NCBI RefSeq assembly: GCF_018687715.1
Contig: NC_056762.1
Span: 31,422,864 to 31,486,863 of the forward strand
Direction of reading: 5' to 3'
From: Carya illinoinensis
Lineage: Eukaryota > Streptophyta > Magnoliopsida > Fagales > Juglandaceae
Length of the DNA stretch: 64,000 bases
In this document: piece by piece, positions 11,311 to 22,922 of the stretch
Numbering within the stretch: the stretch's first letter is position 1
Layout of the letters: each line of letters opens with the position of its first letter
Notes under the pieces: generated by a model
Database searches by the model: none
Seen by the model: the letters and a program-made list of their open reading frames with translations, nothing else
Told to the model about the DNA's origin: nothing
Translations under genes and position numbers: made by a program

Positions 11311-11690
11311 GGGTTTGTTTGGAAAGTTAGATAAGATAAGATGTCAAAACTTCTTAATTATAAGTTCTTTCCTAAATATCACTCAAACATAAAACACTTT
11401 TTAATTTCAAATTTTTAAATTTTTCATCTAATCGTTAAAAATTTCCTAAACTTTTGAACAAAACACAAAAAATAATTTTATTTTTTAAATTTAAAAAACA
11501 AAATCGTAATAAAAAATTACATTCAAATAATTTTTTAATTTTATAATATCTTTATCTAACTTTTTCTCTCTAATTTTTTAAAATCCAATAAAATATCTTA
11601 ATTCATACCATTTTATTACTACTCACAAACCTCCAATTCATTACTATTTACAAAATCCTCATATCATTTATTTCATTACCCAAACATGCC
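11311..11690. mobile_element. Tourist-like MITE, TSD TTA
   Basis: It begins GGGTTTGTTTGGAAAG and ends with the inverted form CCCAAACATGCC. It is flanked by TTA at 11308-11310 and 11691-11693, the 3-bp duplication typical of PIF/Harbinger elements. The 380-bp interior is AT-rich with no ORF. Confidence 0.7.
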
Positions 11691-12051
11691 TTAATGTTCC
11701 TTAATTAGATTGGGGCAATATTAGTTATTTTTTCCCCAAATCTTTTATTTTCCTTCAGTTTTTCCTAATTAGAAAATCTTTCATTTCAAGTTTTAAAAAT
11801 GATCCTGATTTCGATTTTGACCAGATTTTTTGTAGGATTCTTTTTTTTTTTTATTTATGTATTTAAATTTTATGTAATAATTTGGATTTTTCATTTTTGA
11901 AAAAATTATCATAATTTCAAATTTGACGATTAATAAATATTTTCAGAGTTTTCTTCATGTTTTGTATCTTTTCTCAATTTCAATTTTTAATTTATGTTAA
12001 TTAACTAATTGTCAAAATAATTATAATTTTGCAGTCATCAATTTTTTTAGT

Positions 12052-12217
12052 AATGCTATGTACAGTCGTGGAATATCTAAGCACCGTACTGCAGTCACTT
12101 TAAAAAATAGTGAAGTCCACTATTAAAAAATTCATTTCTTTTCATTTGATTCTCGTATTTATTTATTTTTTTAAAAATGGTTGTACGGTTCTTACACACT
12201 CACAACTGCAACTATCA
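12052..12217. mobile_element. Possible MITE with imperfect terminal inverted repeats
   Basis: The left end (GTACAGTCGTGGAATATCTAAG...ACCGTAC) and the reverse complement of the right end (TGCAGTTGTGAGTGTGTAAGAACCGTAC) match over about 27 bp with mismatches. Exact ends and target duplication are unresolved. Confidence 0.45.
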
Positions 12218-12265
12218 TTTCTCTCTCTCTTTTCTTATTTTTTTTATTTTTTATTTTTTTATACA

Positions 12266-12267
12266 TC

Positions 12268-12306
<39 letters not shown>
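12266..12306. repeat. (CT)n microsatellite
   Basis: About 20 uninterrupted CT units. Confidence 0.95.
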
Positions 12307-12422
12307 GCTTCAGCCTTTAGATTTTATGGATAGCTATGTGATGATCATTGCCACGCACGACCAAAACATGTCTTTGGTGTTAATAGAAGTTGCTCGCGAG
12401 TAATAATTGATCATGGTCCCAG

Positions 12423-13157
12423 TAATGGAAGTCTCATTCTTACTCACTTATAATTAGTGTGTTGAGTGATTAGATCTAGGGTTTGTTGCTTGTTGGTTAG
12501 GTAAATCTAGGGTCACCTCAAGACAACACAAAGATCCAAATTGGTTTGTTAGTGAAAATTATGACTAGCTCGAGTTAGCAGTTAATACTCAAAAGTATTG
12601 AAGAGAAAATTCTCATTCATTGAATAAAATATAAAAATAATTGAATAAACAATGCAATGGCTGAAAATATAAATAGACATCTCTAGAGTTGGCGCCACTT
12701 GTCTCCCCCTTACTTCCCTTAAACTAGATCTAGATCTAGATTTCAATCTTAGATCCACTCCTAAGTTTAAAGAAACAACATCTAATGCCTAAAATAAAGG
12801 GAATAACTAGAAATTAAACTAGGAAATAATATAAACATATTAAAAATAAATAAATCCCTAAATATAAGGATCATGGCCTTGCCACCACTATGAATGGCGC
12901 CCACACCCCTAAATTTTAGGAACTTGTCATCTAACTTTCTTGTCATCCAAGCTTGTCATCTTATCATCCAACCTTCTTGTCATCTTGTCATCCAACCCAT
13001 AAAAGCAAGGAATTGGCCAACACGTGAAACTCCTCTAGTTGTACTTGTCTTGGACATGCATTGCCTCACCACCTGAGCCATGCATGTAACCCTTCTAGTC
13101 TCGGCATGCCTAGCCCTCCTAGTGGCATTACGAATGACTCTTCTTGCATCTCCATCA
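12423..13157 (-). repeat. 3' LTR of the Gypsy deletion derivative
   Basis: 735 bp, matching 14350-15055 along its whole length (for example GATTAGATCTAGGGTTTGTTGC near 12471). It contains small insertions relative to the other copy, including repeated CTTGTCATC(T/C) words near 12920-12990. It starts with TA where the other copy has TG. Confidence 0.75.
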
Positions 13158-13480
13158 ATCCTCCCCCCTTCAAGACTAACCTTGTCCTCAAGGTCCAAAT
13201 ATGAAAATTGATCCTTGAGAATCTGAACACTCTCCTATGTAGCATCCTCGGTTAGAAGTCCCTTCCATTGAACCAAGGTTTCGGTTCGTACTTGGCCACC
13301 CTTCCTCAAAAGCCTATACTCCATGATCTTATTGGGTTGAATTGCCATTATCCCCTCCTCATCCACCATGGGCATTTCACTCACCACCTTGGTTGGATCT
13401 CCAACCTTCCTCCTTAGCCATGAGACATGAAAAATAAGATGAATGTGAACCTCGACCGGTAGATCTAGTTTATATGCAAG

Positions 13481-14299
13481 CTATCTGCACTTCTCTAACA
13501 CTTGATATGGGCCAAAATACTTAGCCCTCAACTTGCTTAATGTTGCTTTGGATATCGACTTGTGCTCTCTTCGTAGGTACTTGAGAAATTTCCACTCACT
13601 TGGTTTAAAGGACTCCATACTCCTCCATTTGTCAAAGTGCTTCTTGATTTGGTCTTGAGCACGCGCCAAATTCTTCTTGAGATTCTTTAAGACTTCATCC
13701 CTCTCTCTAAGCTCCTTACCCACCAAATCATTTGGTGAACTCCCTACTTCATAGGCCACAAGCACCAATGGTGGTCTCTCATAAAGTGCCTCAAATAGTG
13801 TCATTTTGATAGACCGATGGTATGATATGTTGTACCAAAATTCGGCTCATACCAAATGCTCTTCCCACTTCTTCAGGTATTGGTGCACAAAGCACCTAAG
13901 GTATTGCTCAAGAGTCCGATTGGTCACCTCTGTTTGGTCATTGGTGTTAGGATGATAGGTTGAACTTCAGGCCGACTCCGTCACATGCATCTTGAAGTAC
14001 TCCCTCTAAAGGTTGCTCATTAAGACACAGTCTCTATCGGTCACTATGCTTCTCAGCATCCCAAGAAGTTTCATCACTTGATCCAAATAAAGCTTAGCAA
14101 TTGTCTTGGCCGTGTATGGATGCACCATTGCAATACAGTGTGCATACTTGGTCAAGCGGTCCACCACTACAAGCACCACATCACAACCATTTGAGAGTGG
14201 TAACCTCTCCACAAAATCCATGGTAACATCCTCCCAAGTGTGAGTAGGTATCGGTAAGGGTTGCATCAACCCCTTGGGCTTACTACTATCACTCTTCAC
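13481..14299 (-). pseudogene. Gypsy integrase, core and C-terminal part
   Basis: The upstream open block (14006-14299) has HTWEDVTMDFVERLP and IVTDRD, giving the first two acidic residues of the DDE triad. The region 13805-14005 is frame-broken but recognisable (a TYHPNTNDQTEV-like stretch followed by the catalytic Glu zone). The block 13481-13804 gives FEALYERPPLVL and KYFGPYQVLEK, the conserved C-terminal domain. In life it would insert the cDNA into the genome. Several frame breaks make it inactive. N-terminal integrase and all upstream pol domains are missing. Confidence 0.8.
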
Positions 14300-14349
14300 C
14301 CTATGGCTTTCTCTCCTTAGGTTGGATCTCTCTCAATGAAAGTACCAAT

Positions 14350-15055
14350 TGATGGAAGCCTCACTCTCACTCACTTGTAATTGAATGTTGGGTGATTAGA
14401 TCTATGGTTTGTTGCTTGTTGGTTGGCTAGATCTAGGGTTAACTCAAGGCAAGACAAAAATCCAAATTGGTTTATTGGTAAAATTCAAGACTAACTCAAG
14501 CTAGCACTTAACTCTCAAAGGTATTGAAAAGAAAATTTTCATTTATTGAATAAAACATAACAATAATTGAATAAACAATGCAATGGCTGAAAATATAAAT
14601 AGACATCCTTAGGGTTGGCGCCACTTGCCTCCCCCTTACTTCCCTTAACCTAGATCTAGATCTCAATCTTAATCTTAGATCCACTCCTAAGTTTAAGGAA
14701 TCGTAAGTTAAAAAAACAACATCTAATGCCTAAAATAAAGGGAATAAACTATAAATTAAATTAGGAAATAACATAAACATATTAAAAATAAATAAATCCC
14801 TAAATAAAAGGATCATGGCTTGCCACCACTATGAATGGCACCCACACCCCTAAATTTTAGGAATTTGTCATCTTGTCATCCAACCCATAAAATCAAATAA
14901 TTGGCCAATACGTGAAACTTCTCTAGTTGCACTTGTGTTGGATGCCCATTGCCTTACCACCCGAGCTATGTATGCAACCCAATGCAACCCTCTTAGCCCC
15001 GACACGCCTAGCCCTCTTAGTGGCATTATGAATGGCTCTTCTTGCATATCTATCA
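14350..15055 (-). repeat. 5' LTR of the Gypsy deletion derivative
   Basis: 706 bp, starts TGATGGAAGCCTC and ends CATATCTATCA on the plus strand; homologous to 12423-13157. Confidence 0.75.
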
Positions 15056-15110
15056 CCTAGCCGTATGCTCTTCACATGCAACCAACGGCATCTTTGGGTT
15101 CCCCTATGTC

Positions 15111-15145
<35 letters not shown>
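15111..15145. repeat. (TTA)n microsatellite
   Basis: About 11 TTA/ATT units; a shorter run of the same repeat occurs near 15203-15217. Confidence 0.95.
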
Positions 15146-15959
15146 TTGAACCCAAGACATAAACATTAGGCCGATAGGGAGATTCATGTGCCATTGGTTT
15201 ATTATATTATTATTATTTTGAAACTAAAACCTAAAGATGAATAGTGAACATAAGGCCGTGGGGGAGATTTTGTCAGTGGTTCCTACTTCCTGCCCTCTAC
15301 CGATAGAGTCAACATGGTACCATTATTCTTTGTGACAATTAGGGGTATAGAATTGGACCTAAATTCGAATTTTAAAGCCTGAGTAGTTATCCATATGAAT
15401 AAGTCCGACAAAAATTGAGGTGATAACTGGATGTAAATTCAGATATATTCGAGTTTATTACCTTTTTTTTGCTTTAAAAAAAGATTTTTTAAAAATTTTA
15501 AAAATTTTTTTATAGTACTTTTAAAAAAAATTCAGATATCATGTTTAATACTTAGAAGACGAGCCGCCTGCGCAGTGGACCAAGGAGCATTCATGTCGAC
15601 TGGAATGGATGGCTTTTCCTGTGCAGCGGTGATTCGATTAAGGGTGGCATCTGGCAACGATGGTGGAGGGTAAACCCATGGAGGAAGATGGAAGAAGTAA
15701 AAAAGAAAGAAGAAGGTGGCGGCAGCGGCTAAAAGTTTACGATGAAGCCCAAAGAGTAGAGATCCACTTGCATATAGACTTGGCCTTTTTTGGTTTAGAC
15801 TGGGCCCATATGTTTTAACAACCATTTTGTTAGTTTTTTTGTATTTGTAGGACTGTTATTTTGTTTTAGTTTAAAAATAAAAGAAATAGGCTATTGGACT
15901 CGATGTAACTTCAGTTTCATAGAATGAAATGAAGTTTATTTCAAAAAAGAAAAAAAAAA
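15146..15959. other. Non-coding region ending in a retroposon-like A-rich tail
   Basis: No recognised gene. The stretch about 15780-15959 ends GAAATGAAGTTTATTTC followed by an A-rich tail. This resembles the 3' end of the LINE at 49.6 kb (minus strand), so a LINE 3' terminus on the plus strand is likely. The 97-codon minus-strand ORF at 15532-15825 has no recognised domain. Confidence 0.35.
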
Positions 15960-17009
15960 TACTCAGAAAATTTCTTTCTTTAAAAAAAAAAATCTTTTTA
16001 ACAATTCAAAAGTTTTTTTTCTTTTTTTTAAAGGTTGGTTGTATTTCTTGGATGAAGATCAATATTAACTAGTTCACGAGACTAATTATTCTTCAATATG
16101 TTTGAGAAATAGCTAATCTTCTCAAAAAAATATAGAATGAATTATGACTATTTCAAAAATAAATGTGCAAAGTTCTCACAAATCTTTTTTCTTAATTAAT
16201 TAAATTTTAAAAAAGTTATGTTAACAACCAGAGCAACCGAATGCCATTCTAGGGTGGTGGCCATCAAGAGGCCTTTGTGATCACTCATGTACTAGTTGCC
16301 ATCATGTATGGGGTGGCCTGAGCCACCTCGAAGGCCACAGTGATAGTCACCTCAGAAAACTCTTTCCGAGGGTGGCATGACTATTCTCAGAATAGCTAAA
16401 GAATGGCCTGAGTTCACCATGGGTAAGGATGACTTGATCATACCTCGGAAGAGTTTTTTGGGAGTAGTCTGGAGGAATCTAACACTATGAAATACATCCC
16501 CAATGAGAGCAACATCTATTCACGTGTACTAGCTGTACAAAAGCCTACTCCAACCAACCGCCACCAACTTTAATTGGTAGAAACAGGCATAGAACTGGTT
16601 AGCCAACGGCACAAATTCTTTAAAATCGACGTTGGTCAGTTCAGTAATGATTTGGCCCTGGTTTAAACTACTGAACTGGCCGACGTCATATATATATATA
16701 TATATATATAAATTATATCTATCTAAAACGAGAGTGAAATGGTGTTGTTCTAGGTTTTTAGTTATTAAAAAAAAAAAAAAAGAGGCGCCGTTTGGCCGAA
16801 GCACTGAGTTAATATGCATTATTAAGAGTGCAATGCCATTATTAGTATGAATTAATATGCATTTCCCACTGAGTTCCTTAATCCTTGTTGGAGTACTTCC
16901 GGAATTGAGTGCAATGCACAAGGATTTACTTATTTTGGACACACAACAACTTCTGCATGCTCTGATTTAGGAGATTCCGACATATTTACTGCATCCTAAT
17001 CATGTACAA
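15960..17009. other. Intergenic DNA downstream of the MYB gene
   Basis: It contains a GC-richer block at 16225-16480 with recurring GGTGGCC/GGCCTGAG words that looks like a degraded transposon, a (TA)n tract at 16688-16711 and an A run at 16768-16781. No coding region is supported. Confidence 0.45.
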
Positions 17010-17873
17010 TTAGAAGCATCGATCTTTGGGAGCACTCAAAGTAGGGTTAGACTGATCATCAGAATTTTCCTCGGAGCCAAGCAATGTATCTTCAGAAACA
17101 AAGAGCCAGTCCAAGTACTGATCAGCCTCAGTCGGAGGAGCCATAAGTTGACAATCCTCCGAGCCATGCAGTTTTGTTTCTTGAGAAACCAAGAGGGCAT
17201 GATCAATAGACGTTGGTGAAGAATGGTCTTTATTGCAGGTAGTAATGTTAGTGATGCTACCACCCTTATTATTGTTAGTCTTTTCAAAACAAGACATCTC
17301 CAAGAAATCCGGGTTGATTAGAAACTCTGACAGGAAACTTTTGTCAATCTCACAATCTATTGTGAAGTTGGACGGATTATTTTCTTCCAAAGTATAATTT
17401 GAAAAATCAACTGTGTCGTGATTCTCATCGTGAACTATAGAGGGACCTTCAACGACGATTGGCTTGCTGTTAAGCTGCTGCTCTTGATGGTGATGACGAG
17501 GTTCCTGTGGCCCCGAGGTACTCATCAGTGTAACTTTGGTGCACCTTGTTGCCTTTGTACGTATCACAGTACACGAAGCGCCTGTATCTGCTTTTGGTAG
17601 CTCGACTATAGCTGACGCTTCGGTGGGGTTTGGCTTTTCTTGTGCTTGATTTGATGATGATGATCTACGTTTTGAGGTGGGGTTGGGGTGACCCAAGAGT
17701 ACTTTCTTTCCAATCTTGGTGTTCCAGTAATTCTTGATCTCATTGTCTGTTCGTCCAGGAAGCCGCCCAGCTATCAAAGACCATCTGTAACGACACACAG
17801 AACATTCTCATAATCAATCTGCAGTTGTGTGTAAATTAAATTAAAGACTGTTAATTTTGAACCCACGTCCTCT

Positions 17874-17908
<35 letters not shown>

Positions 17909-18389
17909 CCACGTCTTATTTTGTCAATAAATTAATATAATTTGTTTACTTCATCACCTGTTTCCCAAGAGTTTGTGAAGCCTGATAATAAGCTCTTCTT
18001 CATCATTGGTTATGTTGCCTCGCTTAATACCAGGTCTTAGATAATTCAACCACCTTAGCCGACAACTCTTCCCACATCTGTTAAGCCCTGCAGAACCCAT
18101 TAAAATACATTTATTTTCTTAAGCTTAATCGACCGCAATAAAGAAAAGGAAAAACACAAAAATGCATAAGGTTGTTCCTCTATTTTTTGGTAGATCACGT
18201 AAAAATGATAATTATAAGAACTCTATTTAGTGTAGAGCTATATATAATCTAACCCGCTTTTTTGGGAAGGTTTCTCCATTTTCCTTCGCCATGCATTTTT
18301 ATGTGTTCTTTGAGTATTTTGTCTTCAGTAGCCGTCCATGTTCCCCTATTCAAGCTCTGATCTTTTGAACAACAAGGACTCCTTCCCAT
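17010..18389 (-). CDS. R2R3-MYB transcription factor, TT2/MYB123-like
   Basis: Three exons on the minus strand: 18389-18254 (136 bp), 18087-17958 (130 bp) and 17784-17010 (775 bp, stop TAA). Both introns have GT-AG ends and the usual R2R3-MYB phases; exon 2 has the typical 130 bp. The predicted 346-residue protein starts [17 protein letters not shown]2 carries Trp at 18, 38 and 58. R3 has Trp at 90 and 109, with Ile in place of the first Trp. The bHLH-partner motif [DE]Lx2[RK]x3Lx6Lx3R is complete (Glu77-Arg96). [13 protein letters not shown] motif at about 162-173 matches my memory of the TT2 subgroup; these activate proanthocyanidin (condensed tannin) genes with bHLH and WD40 partners in the nucleus. 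The C-terminus is acidic and Asn/Ser-rich. The frame is intact. An anthocyanin-type role is the alternative. Confidence 0.9.
17870..17904. repeat. Poly-A insertion with 11-bp target duplication in MYB intron 2
   Basis: CTCTTCTT plus about 27 A residues is flanked by GAACCCACGTC on both sides (17859-17869 and 17905-17915). This looks like a minimal retroposition product. Confidence 0.75.
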
Positions 18390-18417
18390 TTTAACCAGTC
18401 TCCAAGAACCCCCACCT

Positions 18418-18438
18418 CCTCTCTCTCTCTCTCTCTCT
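18418..18438. repeat. (CT)n in the MYB 5' leader
   Basis: About ten CT units (GA on the coding strand), 29 bp upstream of the MYB ATG, in the predicted 5' UTR. Confidence 0.9.
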
Positions 18439-18518
18439 GTGATCTCCAGTTGTTTGCAGTGGACAGAGAGATCGCGAGACCCTCTATGATTGAAGATGGG
18501 GAGATTGTAGTAGTGTTC

Positions 18519-18530
18519 CTATTTATAAAT
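18519..18530 (-). promoter_or_regulatory. TATA box of the MYB gene
   Basis: The minus strand reads ATTTATAAATAGG, about 135 bp upstream of the ATG at 18389. Transcription would start near 18490, giving a leader of about 100 nt that contains the GA repeat. Confidence 0.7.
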
Positions 18531-18539
18531 TGTCACGAA

Positions 18540-19146
18540 GAATGGTAAGAGGGCACGAACCACTAAAATCATCTACCTATAATCGGCCTCATGTTCCCCA
18601 TCTACAGAGAGAGACAGAGTAGTTTGCCACTGAGACAGCAGTTTCTAATTAATCCGGATGACGATGTATGGTGGTTGGTGTTTGATGGGTCATGCTTGTA
18701 CAGATTTGGGAACCCCATAATGTATCGGATGCCGATGCCTCACCGAACCGATTCGATTACATTTCGTACACCTGACGCGGCTGTGGGGTCCCTACATTTT
18801 TTCGGCCTGTCTCTGGGGATACTTAGCGGAAGGAAAAACTGGAGGGATGCCCTTGATGAATTCCAATCTAAAATTACGGGGAAATGGCATGAATATAATT
18901 ATCTTATCATTTTTACAAGATCTTAATAATTTTTTATTAAATTGAAATCCATCAAAATCAAACAAGATTTAAATATATTTTAAAAATAAAATTATTGAAG
19001 AATTGCATCAAAATTATGAAGTAATTATGTCAATATTATTTTTTAAATATATACAAATCAATGTTCGAGACTAGATATAATTAATATCAATAGTCTGCCT
19101 CCATGGCTTAGTAATATTAGATACAATACTATATTAAAGTACTATA
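18540..19146. other. MYB upstream region
   Basis: Promoter-proximal sequence followed by AT-rich DNA. A 111-codon plus-strand ORF (18591-18926) has no recognisable domain and lies where the promoter should be, so it is not annotated as a gene. Confidence 0.4.
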
Positions 19147-19480
19147 ATTTTTGTTTTTTTGTTTTTTTTGTTTTTTGGTTTTTGATAAATAGAATAACTT
19201 CATTTCAAGACATAGCATCAGTTACATAACAGCATAATCAAACCATAAGGCATGCCCAGCAAACTTAGGGACAAAGCCCCACCACATCTAAACATCCAAA
19301 ACATTCCATACATATCTAGCTAAACTATGGGCCACACCAATTTCCTCTCTGTATACATGCTCAATTATCACTTCATGGAAATGACTCATCAGACTTTTTA
19401 CTTCCATAATTAAGTTGCCATTCACCGATTAAGACTCCTGTGCAGATTGCAACTCCTGACAATAAGTAAACAATTAGATT
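19147..19480 (-). mobile_element. LINE 3' end with RNase H-like remnant and A-rich tail
   Basis: On the minus strand, the region about 19285-19420 translates (one frame, then a stop) to EVIIEHVYREEIGVAHSLAR, the C-terminal part of the RVT_3 RNase H-like domain at the end of plant L1 ORF2. A 3' UTR then ends GAAGTTATTCTATTTATC and an A-rich tail at 19147-19180. The element is strongly 5'-truncated. Confidence 0.65.
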
Positions 19481-19845
19481 CCATAACTATTTTAGGAATG
19501 CCCAAATGAAAAGTTGCACCTTTCGGTAAATTATAAACCTTTTAAATGTGTTTTTTTAGAATTGAAAAGTTTAACTTTTCACAAGTGCTCTTTCATTTAA
19601 ATTGTGACTTTTTAATAGTGCAGTTTCATTTTCTATAAATAGGAAACCTCACAAATGAATTTAAACACTCCAAATTCTCTAGAAATTAGAGAATCACTTC
19701 CTCCTTCATTTTATCTCTTTCTCTTTAGACTTTAGCTGTTTTATATTGGGTTAGAGAATCTTCTTTTGTGTGTATACCGAAAATGAGATTATCAAGAATC
19801 GACAGTATTGAATCTTGGAAAAAATTAACTGAGGTTGTTAATTGA
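19481..19845 (+). other. Possible copia LTR/leader upstream of the gag remnant
   Basis: TCTATAAATAGG at about 19633-19644 looks like a TATA box and lies about 200 bp upstream of the decayed gag. No second LTR copy was found, so boundaries are unknown. Confidence 0.35.
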
Positions 19846-20480
19846 TTGGTTATTATAATGACTTCTAAAGAACCTATTGCACTTGAAAAAATTGGTGGAG
19901 TCTTTCTTACCATGCTTAGATTATATTTTGTTATTGAAAATAATCATCATTCTGTTTATTTACTTGAACCTGCACGTACTGTTGTTTTGCAAACCTACAC
20001 AAAGAAAGATAGTTTGTGTTTTAAATCATTTAAGTGATACATTTTTTATATTTATCTACACAATAAATCTCCCAAAGAGATTTGGAATGCTCTTAATAAG
20101 AAGTATGGTGTATACTATGGATAAGTACACCACAAGCCAATTTCTTAGCTTTATGATTGATGATCCCAAATCTATGGTAAAGTAAGCCCATGAGTTAGCT
20201 ATCATTTATTATGAATTGGACCCATGGGGAATGGGTACTACTGACAATTTTCTAGTTGTTTGTACAATAGACAAGTTGCATCCTTCGTAAAAAGATTTTG
20301 GCCTATCTCTTTAAAATAAGATTGAAGATATGACTACAAAAACCTTGATCTCTTCCATTAAAAACAGAACTTGAAAAATGATCCTATCCCACCCTTAGTT
20401 TATGAGTTCCCATTGAAGCCAAATATTGTAGAGGGCCAAAGAACACATATTACACCAAAAGTCCAAATATCAACAAAGGT
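19846..20480 (+). pseudogene. Copia gag remnant (UBN2-type)
   Basis: Reading across several stops and frameshifts gives LRLYFVIENNHHSVYL, SPKEIWNALNKKYG, TTSQFLSFMIDDPKSMV and TIDKLHPS*KDFGLSLKNK. These match in order the hallmark blocks of plant copia gag (REIWEALNKKY, FKM.DDKS, IDKLPPSWKDF.NSLKHK). No pol region was recognised downstream. It is a dead fragment. Confidence 0.7.
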
Positions 20481-20749
20481 AAAACTAGTTATGGGCACAA
20501 TTTGAAACCAAAGTTATGGCACCCCATTTCTCAGTTTAAGACCTAGCAAGGACCCATGTGCCAAGGGTGCCAGCTGGATAGCAACACCCCAGATTTTAGA
20601 TCTAAAATATGCGTTCAATTTTCGGACTACATGCTATTTGTGCCAAAACTAGAAATCATGTCATCCATTAAAACAAAAATATTCAAATGTCACAATTACC
20701 TCCCAAATAATATTACACAGTACCATTTGTTCATTTCCTACATCTAGGT
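20481..20749. other. Unassigned DNA after the gag remnant
   Basis: Possible continuation of the decayed copia element; no clear motif. Confidence 0.3.
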
Positions 20750-22184
20750 ATGACAGACCAAACATGGTTTTTTTGTTTGACTAAATAGTACATCTCAAAA
20801 AATACAAATGATTATTAATGGAGACAAGCCTCCATTACTATTACTTGGGCAGGTTCAGGCCTTCTTCCTTGGGAATCTCTCTTGGGGTTGCCTCTGGATC
20901 AAAGTCTACGACTCCGATAAACAAAACTGCTAATGAGAGACAATGCACATAAAGATGTCATGCATAGTTTCATGTAAAAGATTTATGAAGACATATTTAT
21001 GTGTGGCGAGGAATCATCCCCTAGGGGAAAAAAAAAAAAAAAAAACACATGCATTTATAGCTCTAGCAAGGATCTATCATCGGAATAAAACACAAATATA
21101 TAAGCATGACAAAGAATCACCCTCTAAGAAATTATCCTCTATGTAAATCTCAAGTATACTTATTTATCACTGAGACAAAGAATCACCCTCTTCTGATCAA
21201 TTACATAAAATTCACCATATCTCATCATATAAACCTGCAGGGAGTCACTTCACTGTTCAACCCAGGGGCTCACTCTCCCCCGACCAACATGTAAGCTAAC
21301 TCGCCTATTTCAAATCATCAAACACAAACTAAGATCTACTTGATCAACTTGGGGACACCCTCTCTGCGTTCTCCCTCCCCCTACAATCGGTCTCCACCCA
21401 TGCATTCTCCCCTGTCATTTTGAAATCACTCCATGAATAAATAGATCATAGATGCAATGCAAAGGCTTAACTAGAAATAAAACCCCTCATAATTGTGTAT
21501 GTTGTAATTGTCATGAACCAGTTACCCCATAACAAAATAAACTATTTTATTTAGAACCTTTTTAAGGAGGGGGGGGGGGGGAATCCTTACCTTCTTACTA
21601 TTTGTAGTATTTGGTAATTTGCTTCTCGGCATTAGCATCATTGAAGATGAGTAGCCTAGATTAAAGAACTTAAGAAGGTTATCCTACAACTATATCAATA
21701 ACTATGATTACATGCTTTACATTCTTCTTAAGGAACCAAAAAAAATCAGGGACAGATTCACGCACATTGAGGAGGAACAACAATTCTTAGTGAGATGAGC
21801 GGTGATTTTCAAGGAGCAGGTGCTACAATTAGGTGGAAGAAAATGACAAGGGAGAACACAAGGGGTGGAGACCAATCGTAAAGGGAGGGAGAATGTAGGG
21901 GGAGACTCGAATAGAAGAAAAACATTTTCGATTTTTACTTTAAAAAAGAAAAAGAAAAAGAAAGCCGTGTTAGCACAATGAATGCAGTGTAGGAATAGAT
22001 GAGGAGGCTGTGTAGATTTTTTCGAATAGATAGAGAGAGGTCAGGCACTAGGGAAGAGGAAGATGTCGGGGGGAGGGGTAGAAGGAAAAGAGAAATGTTT
22101 TAAGGGTTTTTGATGGATTTGGGCCTTAAAATTGGGCCTAGGCTTAGCGGGTCTTGGGCCTAGGCTTTGGGTTGGGTCATGACA
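20750..22184 (-). repeat. Probable Gypsy LTR, minus orientation (left edge uncertain)
   Basis: The right edge reads GGGTCATGACA then TCCTCCCTAGTTAAAAAAATTTC. This has the same layout as the well-defined LTR/polypurine junction at 25746 (GGTCATCACA then TCCTCCC...TTAAAAACAAATTTC). Blocks near 21240-21420 and a GGGCCTAGGC region before the end look LTR-like. The left edge could not be fixed and no partner LTR was found. Confidence 0.5.
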
Positions 22185-22922
22185 TCCTCCCTAGTTAAAA
22201 AAATTTCATCTGCAAAATTTGCTTCATGTGACTATAACTAATCCTTAAGGACTTATAGAGTTAATAACCTCTACCTCTACTTCCATAGGTTCTTCCATTA
22301 TGACCATAACTAGTTCCTTAAATAATGTATCACATCTAAAGTCCTAAGGTAGCCTATGCAGTACAAAATCCCCAATTTCACCTGAACATATCCTACACCA
22401 CTCGTCGATCTTGATGAATTTACCTCTTAATTTACGTTAAGTTGTCCACTATTGATGCATAAGTTTTAACTTCCAAATCTCTATTGCACTTACCTTGGTC
22501 ACCTGCTATTCTCTTCCAATGTTAACCATTAATAACGATTAATTTGTACTACAACATGATCAACTTATCATGAATTGTATATTTTCAAATTTTATTCTTA
22601 TGTAATCTCATGTCACTACTAATTCCTCAATATCTTCGCAAATTTACTCTCACGCCATCATATTACTAATAACCATGCTTCTGTTACTCACTCTGATAAT
22701 TTCACCACAATGCCTAAGGCTAAGATCTTTTAAATAGATCACTATTATGTCTAATCCATTTCAACACCAATCAACGACACTCCTTCCAAGCTTGAATAAA
22801 ATAAAGACTTTTTGTCTCACAAATTCATATGTACACACTCACATATATTCTTAGATGGTCTCTTTCATCCTTAGTTATATTCAATACTCTTTAAATACAA
22901 CTCCATGACTAATGACCCCATG
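22185..22922 (-). other. Degraded sequence, possibly Gypsy internal region
   Basis: Follows the putative polypurine tract. No protein domain could be read on either strand. Confidence 0.3.

Larger units (their letters stand above)
12423..15055 (-). mobile_element. Gypsy element, internal-deletion derivative with both LTRs
   Basis: Two direct repeats (12423-13157 and 14350-15055) flank a minus-strand integrase remnant. The 5-bp flanks are CCCAG (12418-12422) and CCTAG (15056-15060), one mismatch apart. A polypurine tract (AAGGGGGGAGGA on the minus strand) adjoins the left repeat at 13158-13169. Next to the right repeat the minus strand reads TTGGTACTTTCATTGAGAG, a primer-binding-site-like sequence seen in some plant Gypsy elements. 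Only integrase remains: gag, protease, reverse transcriptase and RNase H are missing between 14299 and the 5' LTR. Confidence 0.8.

Noticed and set aside
15532..15825. 97-codon minus-strand ORF with a hydrophobic stretch
   Set aside because: No family recognised; likely antisense to a retroposon 3' region. Mentioned only in the regional entry.
16529..16942. 137-codon minus-strand ORF downstream of the MYB gene
   Set aside because: Runs through a (TA)n tract and a homopolymer; no recognisable protein.
18591..18926. 111-codon ORF upstream of the MYB gene
   Set aside because: No domain, no supporting structure, and it occupies the probable MYB promoter.
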